Source: Zhengitettix transpicula
Taxonomy: Eukaryota > Arthropoda > Insecta > Orthoptera > Tetrigidae
NCBI GenBank assembly: GCA_037074705.1
Contig: CM073591.1
Span: 37,552,587 to 37,616,586 of the forward strand
Direction: 5' to 3'
DNA: 64,000 nt
Positions 36,601 through 48,544 of the stretch are shown piece after piece; within the stretch, counting starts at the first letter, position 1; every line of letters begins with the position of its first letter. The notes beneath the pieces are model-generated. The model was not told the origin of the DNA. It saw only the letters and a program-made list of their open reading frames with translations, and did not search any database. A program made the translations under genes and the position numbers.

Positions 36601-37075
36601 TTATAAATGTTTGTAACAGTTACGTGTGCGATCGCGTGGTTTCGCATGTAAATACGACCTTAGCGATAGTTGTTTGCGGTTTCGCATTTGGAATTTGTGA
36701 CGTGGCTTATCACGTTTCTGCAAATGAAATCTGCTGGAATAACAAACCAATTTGTTCGCTATCTCTCGAGGCAGTTGTGTCTCATTCCCCTTCGTCGTCG
36801 GCTCGATGTTTTTTTGATTAAAACAAGTAATTTTTAAGTTTTCTGTCATCAATGGGGATGACAGCTGGAGAAATTGTTTTTCAACTCCTCGGCAGCGAGA
36901 CGCACGCCCGATTTGATATTGTCTCCTGCAGACACCATTTATCACACAAACTTCAACTAAGCTGAAAGAAAAGAAAAGAAACAACAGGCATACGAGAGAG
37001 AGAAAAAGAGCGAATCTCTGCGGAGACAAAGTCTCCCATCACGACATCGATCTGTATTAACTTAATTCACAGCGC
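36600..37075. promoter_or_regulatory. Candidate regulatory island
   Basis: High-complexity block with GCGATCGCG, GTGACGTGGCTTATCACG and ACGACATCGATC. A 142-codon minus-strand frame (36601-37029) runs through it. Its translation starts hydrophobic and Leu/Phe-rich (signal-like) and then becomes basic with several Cys, but matches nothing I recognise. Low-confidence alternative: a small secreted-peptide exon. Confidence 0.25.
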
Positions 37076-37137
37076 GTCTATGAGGATTAATTAATGTGTT
37101 TTAATAAGTGATGTCATCCCTGACTTCAAGTCACTTT

Positions 37138-37457
37138 TTTAGAGTAGCAGGCTACATGGTGCCAACTCCCCTTTAATAGCATAGGATAGGATTTGAAAGG
37201 GGGGATGTGAAAGGGTTAACTAGGAACCCCGGGCTGTAGTTTAAGGATCCTACCCGGCATTTGTTTAAAAGTGATGCAGGACAAACCCTAGAAAACCTGC
37301 ATCAGGTCTGTCGGGCAGTAGGTACTTGTCCCACGCCCTTCCGCTAGCGGGAGAGAGGTTTGCCTTGGTGACGCAGCCTTTGTTTCTTCTCCGTGCCTCG
37401 ACGAGTTTAGGAGGCTACTGGCCGACTGTTCCAATGGGATCACGGGACAACTCTTAG
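37138..37457 (-). mobile_element. R1 retroelement, 5'-truncated, reverse orientation
   Basis: The reverse complement matches R1 from the CTATTCC hairpin region to the 3' end at 37138. The poly(A) is short or decayed (TTTTTTA just outside). The hairpin is disrupted here: CTGTTCC faces GGATCAC. No target-site duplication seen. Confidence 0.8.
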
Positions 37458-38085
37458 AGTTTTTCAGAAAAAATATATAATTTCAGCCGTAATTATAACA
37501 AAAAATTTCCAAAAAAACTATCTAATAATGTAATAAGTGACATGATAATAAATATTCAGTAACTGGATAAGTACTATAAATATAATAAAATTGATTATTG
37601 GCAAGGGTTTGTTAATAAATAAACAAATTTTCATGAATATTATTGAATTTAAATAAGTAGATGTTGGTTTTAATAATAATTACAATTTTTTTTATTTGGT
37701 TTAAAAAAAGACTGTCAGACTTGTGGTATGCAATAATGAGAATTGTGAGTTTGTTTCTATTACGAGTTTATGGATTTATTAATTTCAGGAACTAATTTAT
37801 ATATAAGATATAAAAGGGAAAATTGTTTTTGGCTATGTATATAATTGCATCGTAGGAGAATTATGCTTCGTAATCTTGCAGTTATGTCTTTTAAGGAAAA
37901 GTTGTGTATTAAAATTTTTCTTGAATAATTAGAGACTAATAATTGATAATTTGTTAATTTTAGTAATAGTACCAACGATTTTCATCAATTGTCAATTTAT
38001 AATTTTCATATCTTTTATTTTGAATTTTAAGGAGCTTTGCCAATTTCTCAATATTCCTCATAGATTTTTTTCAGAACCATTTTCA
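37458..38085. other. AT-rich non-coding DNA
   Basis: Nothing recognised. Confidence 0.45.
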
Positions 38086-38151
38086 TTTTAACAAGGATCC
38101 CATATTCATTATATGCAGGAATATATATTATATACGAGATCCTTGTTAAAA
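38086..38151. repeat. 14-bp perfect inverted repeat
   Basis: TTTTAACAAGGATC (38086-38099) and GATCCTTGTTAAAA (38138-38151) flank a 38-base AT-rich loop. With one indel the match extends outward through CATTTT. Possibly a tiny MITE. Confidence 0.8.
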
Positions 38152-38534
38152 ATGTGCATTTTTTTTTGTAAATATAAATATGGCAAATTGTCGAATGTTC
38201 CGAATAATATAAAATTAGAAAATGATGAATTTAGTTTTTAATTATACTTGATGTTATTAAAAATATTGTGGTAAATAATAAAATTAACAAGTTGTAATAT
38301 TTTTGAGGGCAGATGTCGAGTTGCAATCTTGAAACAATCATTGCGATTATTGTCGAACTAAATTAAAATTGATGTCATTAAATTTTCTTAGTTGAGATAT
38401 TGTAGTTGTAGAGAAAACGTATTCACATTATCAGTCGATGAAATACGTAATATTTAATTAGTTAAAAGTTTTAATTTAACGTCTGTTATGAATTAATAAA
38501 ACAATTGATGAGCGTACACAGACACTTTTTTATT

Positions 38535-38648
38535 ATTATTATGGAGACGTTTCGATACTATAAATGTAATCAATTTCAAATAACTCCTCTGTATGAAACA
38601 ACCTGAAGAAGATACAAAAATATATCGAAACGTTGTCATAATAAAATA
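38535..38648 (+). mobile_element. Small inverted-repeat element with hammerhead-like core
   Basis: Ends TTATTATGGAGACGTTTCGAT (38537 onward, quoted in part) and ATCGAAACGTTGTCATAATAA are near-perfect inverted repeats. The right arm contains CTGAAGA (38603-38609), a possible GATA/TATC stem II (38611-38614 with 38623-38626), then GAAAC (38627-38631) and GTTGTC, which allows a 2-bp stem III ending in GUC. This is the layout of minimal hammerhead motifs known from Penelope-like elements. No stem I could be found, and an extra A precedes stem II, so activity is doubtful. The Helitron starts directly after it. Confidence 0.5.
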
Positions 38649-39411
38649 TCTATCTTCTATATAACAAAAGGGATGTAAATTTGCATGTACGTATGTATTT
38701 ATGTTAATTTCAATACAGATTTAAAAGCGTGGACAGATTGCAGTAAAAATTGGTACATATGTTCTTCAAAACACGAGAAACGGTACTGTGGGGGTGGTAG
38801 CATAAAGGTAGAAATAATTATAAATGAAAACGTGATAATTTTGTGTTAAATTACTGCTCGCCAAGATACCATGACTTCACGCGAGAGAGAGACGTTACTA
38901 CGCGACGAACAAAGGAAATAGTTACCTTTTCAGTTATGAAATAAAGCAGAAATATTTTAATTGAATAAAAAGTATAATCATATCCATCGAATGATGATAA
39001 AAAACTATATGAAATACTTTACGTTCCTACGGCTAGTGTAAGGTAATTTTCGTGTCATATTAGTAACTCCAATATGGCGACCATTTGTTTACATTGTAAA
39101 TCTAGCTAACAGTTTCATCAATGTAATCTTTCGTAATGTCTGAAGACTGAGGGACAATTATATCCTGCAATACTAAAGGAGTATATTTAAGTATTCTATT
39201 CGCAAAGAAATTCGGAGGTATGTTTGTTGGGATTTATGTAATAAAATTCTATGTATTTTATAGCTGTTCATTTATTGCACTATCGGTCGAAAGAACGTAA
39301 GGAATAGGAACAGTTATATTAAAGTTAAATCAATTTTTCATTAAACATTAATGTAGAATTTAAAACTTTTTTGGGTTTATATAAATAAGAACACGGGCAA
39401 CAGCGGGCGAG
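38649..39411 (+). mobile_element. Non-autonomous Helitron, second copy (family H1)
   Basis: Begins TCTATCTTCTATATAACAAAAG after AT (quoted in part) and matches 20299-21074 along its length, including CGTTACTACGCGACGAACAA. The 3' end has ACGGGCAACAGCGGGC followed by GAGTT, so the CCCAGCTAG terminus has been lost by a short deletion. Confidence 0.75.
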
Positions 39412-39840
39412 TTAAAAATAAAAAGTCTCTGTATAAAGTCATAATTTGTTTAATTTAAGAAAAATATTTGTCGTCGTTGGAGTCTGGTATTTTATTATCC
39501 GGACTTTGAAATAGTTTTATTTTACGACATTTATTTCAATACACACACAGTTACACAAATTCTAAACTTCAGTTTAATTCTAAATTATTATTTATCCATT
39601 TTACTTTGAATCAACGTACCTTAGTTCTGCTTTACTGATAAATCTCGTGTAGGTCAATAAATAGCGTTGTTGTTGGTAAAATATATTCGATTAGTTAGAA
39701 AATTTCGTCACGTTATTGCATTAAATTGCCCATGTTTAGATTTTTAAGGGTTAGTTAAAACAGAAACATTTTTTTTAATTTCTTGAATTCATATTCAGTA
39801 GGGCAATAATTCAGCTTATGTCATCCGCATCTAATGTCGG
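39412..39840. other. AT-rich non-coding DNA
   Basis: Nothing recognised. Confidence 0.45.
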
Positions 39841-40430
39841 TGTTACCAGGTGAATGAATGGAGCGAGGTAGGGCGTTAATATATAGAATTCAGTGCCTGA
39901 CAGAAGGCGGATGACTCAACTATAAAGGCTTTGATTTGCGAGCGAAAATTCTTGTCCCGATCAGAGGTTCCGATCAGCCACGGGGAAAACAACTGGACCG
40001 GGAGACTGAAGGAAGTACCTGGCAATTGCGAGGAGTCCCTGGAGGGTTGGGTATTGGCGCCCGGCCGTGTGTTTGTCCGTATTCCATTACCCGGGGACTA
40101 TCATTTGCGGCGGCCGGTAGCTGTCTGGTGTTAATAACTCGCTTCAGGCCTCTTAAGTACGAGGCCCGGCTTGTGATTTGAGGCGGCCGTCGCCATCAGA
40201 CTTTCATATCCGCGGTAATTGTCGGCGCAGCGCGTGCGCGTCCTTCATTATTACGCTCTCGCTCTACCTCGCAGGTAGCACAGTACAATTACCACAACAC
40301 TCCATATGGCCACCACCTCCGGGTCTTCGCAGGTCAAAGGCCTTCGGCAAGTGTTACCCGCTCATCCCCTAAGACATGTTGGTCTGCAGCCCTATTAATG
40401 GATACGAAGCCGTGCGTATTATCGTCGCAG
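39840..40430. promoter_or_regulatory. GC-rich high-complexity island, candidate conserved element
   Basis: Longest strongly GC-rich block of the window, with GGCGCCCGGCCG, GGCGGCCGGTAGC, GAGGCGGCCGTCGCC and GGTAATTGTCGGCGCAGCGCG. Three overlapping plus-strand frames of 64-81 codons are open but have no known motif, and frames are about equally open. This composition is typical of conserved non-coding elements or CpG-containing promoters near developmental genes. That role is inferred. Confidence 0.35.
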
Positions 40431-40790
40431 ACGGACGTTATCCACTGCGCCTCTTATTCATTATTCAGGAAAGGAAGGAAAATAGTTATTTTTATAAATT
40501 TAACATCATACCGACGAATTAGATTCTGTAAAATTCCAGTAATAAGCGCCGCGGAAATTTTAATTTTTAATACTAACTCGAAATTACGGTGAGATAGAAA
40601 ATGTTGCGAACAAACATACGGACGCAGTTATGAAAATTTTTAGGTTCTGCTTTAAAGATAACCGCCCCAAAAAAACTGGGAAGCAGCGAAAATTCATCAA
40701 CCTGAAAAAGATAATCATCTATAGACAAATATTATTTGGACAATAAAAATCAGCTGATTAACTATGGTAGACAACACGTCGCAGTTTTTT
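40431..40790. other. Non-coding DNA
   Basis: Mixed to AT-rich; nothing recognised. Confidence 0.4.
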
Positions 40791-40989
40791 TCATTGATTT
40801 ATTTACAGTCGCGTAAACATATAAGGTTATTAGCGACTCAGTAAGGGAACTCATTTTTTCCTTGTCGGGGAATTGATTAGTCGAGAGTTTCACTCACGAA
40901 CACAAACATCCATGTCGTCACCGGGATTCGAACCCGGGGCCTCTGTGTTGCGAGGCAGTCACGCTGACCCCTACATCACAGCAGGTCGG
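40791..40989 (-). mobile_element. tRNA-derived SINE, copy 1
   Basis: On the minus strand a tRNA-like head contains an A-box-like TGATGTAGGGGTCAGCGT and a B-box-like GGGTTCGAATCCC (plus-strand 40928-40941 region). A body of about 100 bases and an A-rich tail (GTAAATAAATCAATGAAAAAAA) follow. Flanks show CACGTCG near 40774 and GCACGTCGG near 40989, a plausible target-site duplication. The same family as 58126-58329. It carries an internal RNA polymerase III promoter but is not a functional tRNA gene: the anticodon arm and acceptor stem are degenerate. Confidence 0.85.
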
Positions 40990-41198
40990 CACGTCGGTTT
41001 TAATCCGAAAAGACGAATATAGATCTGGGATCACGGACACTGGCAAAGGAAAAGCCCGACGCTTTCAAATCACGTCATATTTTACAGAAATTGTAATTTT
41101 CCCGCCTTTACGAGGTCTTGCAATAATTTTTACTAAAAGGAATTTGTGTTGAAAAGATAGTGAAAAGAAACTAACGTTGGTGCCCTACATAAATGATT

Positions 41199-41361
41199 TT
41201 AATAAAACACAAGAGCCTAGAGCGACACAACTGCAACAATTGAGTTGATAAAACTTAAAAGCTTTTGAGTGCTGTTGTGTTATATAGTTTTATTAGCAGC
41301 TGAAGGTTTCCAGAAACGTTGCGTGGTATTTACATCAACACTTCTTTTGTCTGTATTTAGC
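41199..41361 (+). mobile_element. Foldback element FB1, rearranged copy C
   Basis: Carries the FB1 loop in reverse orientation (GCCTAGAGCGACACAAC) followed by a right arm with CTGAAGG...GAAACGTTGCGTGG and the terminal TTTTGTCTGTATTTAGC. The left arm is missing or replaced. No coding capacity. Confidence 0.65.
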
Positions 41362-41829
41362 AATTTTTCTCATTAATTTTCTATACAGACGTAAATTTTG
41401 CATTTTAATTTTGTAACTAATGTAATAATAAATCAACCTCAACAAACAAATATTAGTACCATTCAATAGGTCGAAATAAGAACCACATAGCATGGGTGAC
41501 AATTTATGCCATATTGAAATGTATTTCACATTGTTCATAATAATTTGTTCAATATTTGAGGACCGAGACGCAATTAATCGAATGCTTATCTACATATTTT
41601 GTCTGTACCTCTCCGAGAAACAGCTATGTAGTGTTTAAGTTGGGTTTGCTCTCAGGAAAGTGAACATTGTTGACACAAGTGCTCAAGAGGCTCTTGCGTT
41701 TTTTTATGCACATTCATGGCGTCGTGTACATAACTACGGTTACGTCTACCTTCAAATACGCAGATTAATTTCTGTTTCAGTGAATTTTGCCACGTGGGGG
41801 TTGAAGCAGTGTTATATTATATAATTATT
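41362..41829. other. AT-rich non-coding DNA
   Basis: Nothing recognised. Confidence 0.4.
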
Positions 41830-41894
41830 CTTAGGATAACAGGCTACATGAGGGTAATTCAATGGTGGCAACTGCCCTTTAATAGCACAGGAAG
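41830..41894 (-). mobile_element. R1 3'-end fragment, reverse orientation
   Basis: AACAGGCTACATGAGGGTAA and GGCAACTGCCCTTTAATAGC match the last ~65 bases of R1 on the minus strand. Confidence 0.7.
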
Positions 41895-42420
41895 AGATAA
41901 ATTTGTATCCTAAGCGAATAGTTGTAATTTTGTCTTGATGACAGACCTGTCAGAAAAGTCAGCATACAGAAGGACCAGATTGATTGAAGTCTAATATGAC
42001 GCCACACAATAAGAGGCATAACGACCTACAACCTCCGCCGTCAGCATTCAAAGAAAAAGATGATACTAAAGAGATAAATTTATATAGCAGTTCTAATCAC
42101 CATTGCTTTCAGTGTATGTGCAATGAAGAAGCTCTGTCAGGACTTCTCCAGCAGTTCTGTACACCGCATATTTCCCGAATAATCCAAAATGTTACGTCAG
42201 TCGCTCTGAAGATGAAGGAATGCCCAGAACTGATATGACATTTGCGTTAGATTAGAGTCCAAATTTGCTAATATAACAATGTGGAAACATTTTATGAGTA
42301 CTTCTGTCGTGATAACGGTACTTACTAAAATATAAATCATGCGATTTTTTAGATGATTTTACTGTCAATTTAAACCAGCAGGTTTGAATTTGCAGACCTA
42401 CCGGAATAAACGCAACAAGT
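41895..42420. other. Non-coding DNA
   Basis: An 84-codon plus frame at 41984-42238 has a protein-like composition with His and Cys (HHCFQCMC) but no clear zinc-finger pattern. No other support for a gene. Confidence 0.35.
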
Positions 42421-42690
42421 AATGACGTTTGTACTTGTGGCAGTTATATCGAGGGAGGTTCTGAGAGGTTGATCAAAGGCGATGGAGCGGACATGTATCA
42501 GCGCGGAGCCGACATTCCACGCATTAAACATGCTAAGCATGATTGGCACCCCGAAAAGAATCCAAAGGGAAACAAGTTTTCTTTCGGGGGTTCGATGTAA
42601 TTCAATGCGTGTAGCCAGCAGCTTAAGCTATGTAAATGTTGTCGCTCTAGCGATCCCCTCGGGTTCCTTATCCTGAATCAGGACTCCGCT
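42420..42690. promoter_or_regulatory. High-complexity island with two palindromes
   Basis: Contains the palindrome CATGCT-A-AGCATG (about 42529-42541) and a hairpin CCCCGAAA (42549-42556) with TTTCGGGG (42582-42589). CpG-bearing sequence throughout. Possibly regulatory or a structured non-coding RNA fragment; not identified. Confidence 0.3.
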
Positions 42691-43008
42691 GACAGTACTA
42701 GCTATTTAATTTTTATAACAAATTCTTCGAGTTTATCGTTCATACGTAAAGGGTTCGAAAATTTCTTCTAATAGCAACAAATCCGGACTAGTGATTCAAA
42801 CTGTTCCAAAATAAGCTTAATTTCTTCTTAATTATCAGTTGACAGATTCTATGCTATTAATGGCGAATATATTTGTCTCACGCATTAACTTTTATTTACT
42901 TGCCTGGTCGTAGTCCTCAAGTCTAATTTCCACACTTCGCGGTTCTACTCAACTGGGTGTTTACTAAACTCGGTGAGACACATTTAATTAGTTATTAATA
43001 AGATAAAA
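42691..43008. other. AT-rich non-coding DNA
   Basis: Nothing recognised. Confidence 0.45.
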
Positions 43009-43130
43009 TTGTCAAATTACAGACAAAATAAAGTGATGATATAAATTCCACACAACGTATTCGAATCTTTCGTTTCTTTGTCCAGTTATTTTTGATACTC
43101 GAGCCTAGAGTGACACAACCGCACAATCTT
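43009..43130 (-). mobile_element. Foldback element FB1, left-arm fragment D
   Basis: Begins at ATAAGATAAAATTGTCAAATT, continues with ACAGACAAAATAAAGTGATG and CCACACAACG, then loop-like GAGCCTAGAGTGACACAACC. Only the left half is present, and its hammerhead-like core is decayed. Confidence 0.65.
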
Positions 43131-43420
43131 AGCTATTATTTCCTTCTCAATGGCTCAAAGATAAATTTCTCACTTCATACAGTCTATCTGAAACGTACTC
43201 TTTGTGCATTTCCTCTGTAATCTTACTTTTCATCACGTTTCATTCGTATCATATTATTCAAAAAGTTCCTTGTCTCCCCAACTCCCCAAGTTTCATAAAA
43301 CATGTCTAACGTTTACGCAGTGTTACTTTCCTACTACTTCTGTGTTAACCAATTCTTCGTTATCCTTAAATTATGTAAATATGACAAAAAGGTCCCCTTC
43401 CAAATCCGGTCACTAGATTT
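43131..43420. other. Pyrimidine-rich non-coding DNA
   Basis: Nothing recognised besides pyrimidine bias on the plus strand. Confidence 0.4.
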
Positions 43421-43638
43421 CCTCATCTCGCTTCATCGGAAGGACGTGGGACAAGCACCAAGAGCCCGATCTACCTGATGCTTCATGTTGATATTTCCGT
43501 GTAGGATCCTTAAATTACAGCCTGGGGGCCCTAGTCACCTTGGTTTCCCTTCCGCATTCCCACATTCCATCCCTTCCCATGCTATTAAAGGAGTCAACCA
43601 TCAAAGCGGATTATGTAGTTTATTACTAAAAAAAAAAG
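43421..43638 (+). mobile_element. R1 retroelement, 5'-truncated, diverged
   Basis: Matches R1 from ATCGGAAGGACGTGGGACAAG to an A10 tail at about 43628-43637, with an internal deletion of the CCTGCAT...GGCGAATGCC part. No target-site duplication seen. Confidence 0.75.
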
Positions 43639-44560
43639 AAATGAGTAATTTTAAAATTCGAAACACTGTATTTCAGATTGATTGAGGGGAGAGATAGTCT
43701 TAGTGACCACCACGGGTTCATGGTTTTTATAGATATGAAGTTACTATGTAAATTCTTGGAAGAAAATTAGACTGATTTCCGTCATAACCTACGAACACGC
43801 TAAGAGGATGAGTAAACAATTTCGTGTACGTTCCGTTAGATGAAGGACATCCGTACTTATGATACACTGTTCCAATTACGCTGACTGAATACAGGCTGAA
43901 TAATAATGACCTAACGAAAGAAAGCATCACTCAAAACGACTCGGCACACGTCAAATAAATGTACGAAATATCAGTTTATTCTCCTTGTAAAATGTCTATA
44001 TTAATCGTAGACAACAATTTAAGAAACGTAAATCCTTTTAGGAAGCCTTTGTTTGTTATAAAAAGGCGTCGCAGCTCGTAGATCTCGATCCATCCGTGAT
44101 TTCTCAAGCTGCCTTAAATATGTCTTACGCGTATCTATTTATGGTAATACTATAATGCAAGGCTTTAATTTCCATTCATGAACTATTTCTTAAAAAAAAA
44201 TAAGTCGCGTATCTTTGTGACACTATTGTAAAATACTCATTAATTAAATAAAACATCATTTAAGTGTAACAAATGCTTCAATTGTAATCTGTATTTGTTA
44301 CACTATTTTAATATCATCAGACAAATTATACTCATTCATGGTATTTAAAATGGTTAAGAAAATAGAGTCTAGCTGTGAAAATTCTTCTCATGTGTCTCCC
44401 AACGCAATATTTAATTTCCGTAGTTCTAAATGAATTTTTGGATCTAAAACATTTCCTAAGATGTTCTCCGTTCCGCGTTTGAAACTTATATTTGGCTACG
44501 TTTACATTTTTTTCTAATGAAAATTAGTCCTTTGGCTTGCTTCATTGTGCATATCCTGTT
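43639..44560. other. AT-rich non-coding DNA with one hairpin
   Basis: Contains a perfect 12-bp inverted repeat, AGTGTAACAAAT (44263-44274) and ATTTGTTACACT (44293-44304), with an 18-base loop. Otherwise nothing recognised. Confidence 0.55.
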
Positions 44561-45075
44561 TTTCGTTCCTTGTAGTTATTGGAAGTATTCAAACGATTTG
44601 TTTTTCTGAGATACTGGCTGTGTTTTATTTGTGTAACATCGGAGGCACATTCTGTGTCACGCAAAGACTCGTGTTGTATGATTGACACGGGGGCACGATT
44701 TTCTCGTATTAGTAATACTCTTGTAGGTTGGTTGTTGCCCTTGGGTTGGAACGAACAGGTTCCTCGGTGCAAATTAACTGCCTGAACTCTCTCTCTCAGA
44801 TCTCGCCGACGGAGCCAGCTGTCGCCAAACTCGCCCAAGCCCAATTAACGCAAATTAAATTCTTACTCTTCTGTAAACAATCCCCGCACTGATCTATTTC
44901 CAATTACGCACAGCTCTCACCAGACTATTTTTATTTTCCGAGTGGAATCAACGTCGTGTTTTACTCCGCGTACAAGGATTCTTGTCCGAGTGCGTAACGT
45001 TCAGCTTCCATGTGTGATTTCCATCACATTTTTCGGTTAAAATTAAGATAATCCTCCACATCCGTGACATAAATC
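44560..45075. promoter_or_regulatory. Candidate regulatory island
   Basis: Mixed-composition block with AGATCTCGCCGACGGAGCC and AATTAACGCAAATTAAATTC (octamer-like and homeodomain-like cores). Frames of 68 (plus) and 100 (minus) codons overlap with no known motif. Confidence 0.25.
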
Positions 45076-45728
45076 CCTGTTACGCCCCTTTCATGAATAC
45101 TTAGTTAATATCACGCACCTAAATTATATTTCGTTCTTCATGTATTTAATATGACAAGGGTAAAAACGGGGATAAAGTCATTAGATAATTATTGTAATTT
45201 GTAATTGAACTTAATATATCGGAAGAATTGAGGACCATGATTGATTGAATTAAAGGGATTTACACCGAAAAAAAACTATTAAGGAAGTAAGCTAGGAATA
45301 AAGAACGAGGGTATTTAATTCAGTTTGCATTGAATGAAGAAGCAAGTGAAAAATTAAAAATTGTACTAAAACAAGCCTTTAATACTTAACGCAATATGAT
45401 TCAAAATTAAACTGGATCACGTTTTTATATAACAAATTTAAAATCCGGACCTCTTACTTTAATCATGAACTATGTTCTCTCAATGTACCAGAATACAGTT
45501 GCTTACTTACGGTGATTAGGAACGTAAAAATAGTACTAACCATGGTTTCGTAAAGACGATAGAAATGTAACATTCTTTCATCATGGGTGCATTTTCAAAC
45601 AACAGCCAGAGAGTTGGAACACAAAACTAAATATTTCCAACGTTTCTGACATAATTTTAGCCGTTAATACAAAATTAACGGTCATAAATAAACGAATAAT
45701 AAACCCAAAGCTAACAAAATAAATTGAA
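45076..45728. other. AT-rich non-coding DNA
   Basis: Nothing recognised. Confidence 0.45.
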
Positions 45729-46087
45729 GTAGCCAATATAAAGACAAAATTAAGTGATAAGTTAAGTACCATACAACATTTCCGCAATTTATCTTTTCGT
45801 TAATTTTCAAACCCAAAGATATCTTAAAATAATAATATCAAAATGGTTCGTGTGAAAAGGACATGTTCTTTAATCGTTATGAAAATATTTACGTCTGATT
45901 GAAAATTATTAATAAGAAAGATAGAAAAATACTAAGTAAGTGATAATAAAAAGCCTTTTGAGTATTGTCAACTGATTAGTGCTGTTGTGTCGCTCTAGGC
46001 TCTTCTTAGCACCCGAAGAAAGGGACAAGGAATGTAAAAACGTTGTGTGGTATGTATATTATCATTTATTTTGTCTGTATTGGGCTA
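45729..46087 (+). mobile_element. Foldback element FB1, copy B with internal insert
   Basis: Left arm AGCCAATATAAAGACAAAATTAAG (about 45731-45754), right arm ending TTTTGTCTGTATTGGGCT (about 46070-46086), and loop GTTGTGTCGCTCTAGGCTC. About 150 bases separate the arms beyond the usual loop. They include a segment (about 45880-45926, ACGTCTGATTGAAAATTATT) also found inverted at 54732-54772. The hammerhead-like core is mutated (CCGAAGA, AAAAAC). Confidence 0.65.
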
Positions 46088-47227
46088 TCTTTCTTCTTAA
46101 TATTATGTTCTTTAATCATCTCCAAAGCTCGTTTAGTTCGTCCAGTGTAACACTAAAAACATTCCTTAGATTCATTTAAAAACGGCATTATTTGTTTACC
46201 ATTTATCCAGCGTGTTTAAGGTAGCTACACCACATTACGAAAGTTGGCGTTGACGTCATTTACGTATAAAGGATACTCCGCGCTGATAAGAAAACGGTTC
46301 TCATGAATGATAAACGTTTTGGTACAAAAACAAGGATTTCATTGTTCTCCAGATTCTTTCGGTATATTTTACAGCTCCACTAAGACCGAGCTCTGTTTTA
46401 ACCCATTTTTTCTTAATCTATTTAGTGTTTCAATTTGGTAAAATTTTGTATTTTGTAGAAGGAAACCGTATTCTAAATTTCACGGTTTTGTTATCAAAAG
46501 ATTCGGATCTACGACGGTGTCAACCAGTAACTTTCTCATATTTATAGATTCATGGTCCCTTACGTCATCGTATGCCACAGTGTAGACTGAAGTAATTTAC
46601 GTCGATCATGACGATATTTATGAAGCGCTCAACGAAACGTCTTATATAGATTTGTTAAAAATAGTGTTTGCAGAAGTGAATCTTTTCACCGCTTACGGGA
46701 TTTACTTCTCTTGTTTAATGCTTGTGAGAGGAGAAAGGAAGGTATTTCCGGGTAATGTTGTGTAAGAGTTGTTGACAGGCATTGTTAGTGATGCATGGTG
46801 GCCGGTTTGCGAGTAGAAATGGACTGCAGCGTTTACTAGGCTAGGTATAGGTCAAGTGAGTTACAGACAATGGACGCACAAGTGTTACACATCCTCGGGT
46901 TTTCAATACAAGTATGCTTTTTTGTTTTTATTTATTCGTTAAAGCAGTCCTATTCTCAGGAAATAAGGCAAATCATTTAAATCAATTACATAAATAATTA
47001 AGTACCTTATATAAAACTGAGGACAAACTATTTAAAAAACATAGAAAATTATAATAAAAATATAGAGAAAATCTAAATAAATTTCCTGGATATTTTGAAA
47101 ACAGACAATTATAATTTTCCGTAAGTTTGTATATTAGAAAACCAATGGAGGTCACTATATTTGATAAGTAAGCAGCAATTGATGCCAGCGTCGCAAATGA
47201 CCATGGCTGTCCACGCGGCGATAAAAA

Positions 47228-47230
<3 letters not shown>
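46088..47230. other. AT-rich non-coding DNA
   Basis: Mixed patch at about 46650-46900; otherwise AT-rich. No gene or repeat recognised. Confidence 0.45.

Positions 47231-47270
<40 letters not shown>
47231..47270. repeat. (AT)n microsatellite
   Basis: About 20 uninterrupted AT units. Confidence 0.97.
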
Positions 47271-47274
<4 letters not shown>

Positions 47275-47800
47275 ATATTCAATAAAGATTTATTATTTTA
47301 ATTAAATGAAATTTGCCGAATTCGAGCCACACGTTGTGGAAGCCATTATGTAATATACAAAAATGATGTGGCTTTTTAAATAAAAAATTATAAACTTTAA
47401 AAAAACAAACAAAATTTTTATTGTGGCAATACATGAAACAATTATTTCAATTAATTACAAATAGAATTTATCTCAGGTTCATTACTGGGTTTGATAATGG
47501 CTAATCATTTATTTAGAACTCTTATCAACACAAATTTCAATAAAAAGATTTACTCGTCAATTAACAAAGACGAAATTTACTTGTCGACGAAATTATACTA
47601 AAAAAGATGGATTCCACTTAACAAAGTTTATCAAAGGAAGAGAACGATATCTGACATCTATCTTTTAATCCGGTTTACATAATTAATTGTTTTATATTGG
47701 TACTCACGGCAGCATTCCAGGATACTTTTGACTTACGAAGCACTATGGCGGGTTTTTGCATAGCTTCTACTTAAACTCACAGATTCTGGATTTAATATTT
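47271..47800. other. AT-rich non-coding DNA
   Basis: Nothing recognised. Confidence 0.45.
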
Positions 47801-48190
47801 TCGAAACAAAATCAGGAACCAGGAACCTCCTTTGCGTCTCCACCTCGGTCGACCTCTGCCGATCTCCACTGCTGGCTGCGTCCACAAATCTGTTGGTGTT
47901 TAGCAGGTTTCGTAGTTCTGCCTTCTATTCTCGCTCTCGCCTTACGCTTTAGTCCTCGTCTCTCGGTACGTGTTTAATCTCCAAGTTCCTAAAGTTCTTT
48001 TACGACCACCCGATCGCTGAGGATTCGAAATACGGCCTGAACTCTACCGTAACGTGAACTCTTAATGCGTCATGTACTTGACCAAACCTTCCAGCCAACT
48101 GTACAACCGTCTCGCAATTTTGAGCGCGCATTACTCTTCCGACAAAGGAAACAATACTCTGCTACATTGTTGTTTTGTGTTCGGTACCGC
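47800..48190. promoter_or_regulatory. Pyrimidine-rich mixed island
   Basis: C/T-rich, CpG-containing stretch with a 73-codon frame (47756-47977) that has no motif. A short TA run (48217-48232) follows. A regulatory role is only a guess from composition. Confidence 0.2.
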
Positions 48191-48232
48191 CGTATATGTT
48201 AATTGGCATTACAATATACATATATATATATA

Positions 48233-48544
48233 AAACTATAAATTTTTAAATCAGAAATAAGAAATTGTATTATAACATCAAAGAAATAATATATATATTA
48301 TATAAAAATAATATAAATATTTTACATAAAAGTATAAAAATTAAAATATGTAAAACTGAAAAAATATCCGATTTAGAGACAGGAAGTAAATCCTAAGGAT
48401 TTCACATGATGTCCTCTAGTCTTGAGAGTTGGATAATATGTTTTTTTTATTTAACTTTGCAACTTTTTCAAATAATTTTCTGTTTTAAGCAAAAAGATGA
48501 ATTTTATTAATCGAAATTTTACACACAAAAAAATTCTATAGTTT
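48233..48544. other. AT-rich non-coding DNA
   Basis: Nothing recognised. Confidence 0.45.

Noticed and set aside
36601..37029. 142-codon minus frame as a secreted peptide gene
   Set aside because: The hydrophobic start derives from a purine-rich plus strand (AAAGAAAAGAAAAG), there is no recognisable family, and no gene structure is visible. Kept only as a remark in the feature.
40918..40995. A functional tRNA gene
   Set aside because: A and B boxes are present, but the acceptor and anticodon arms do not fold properly and the body and tail match the SINE at 58.1 kb.
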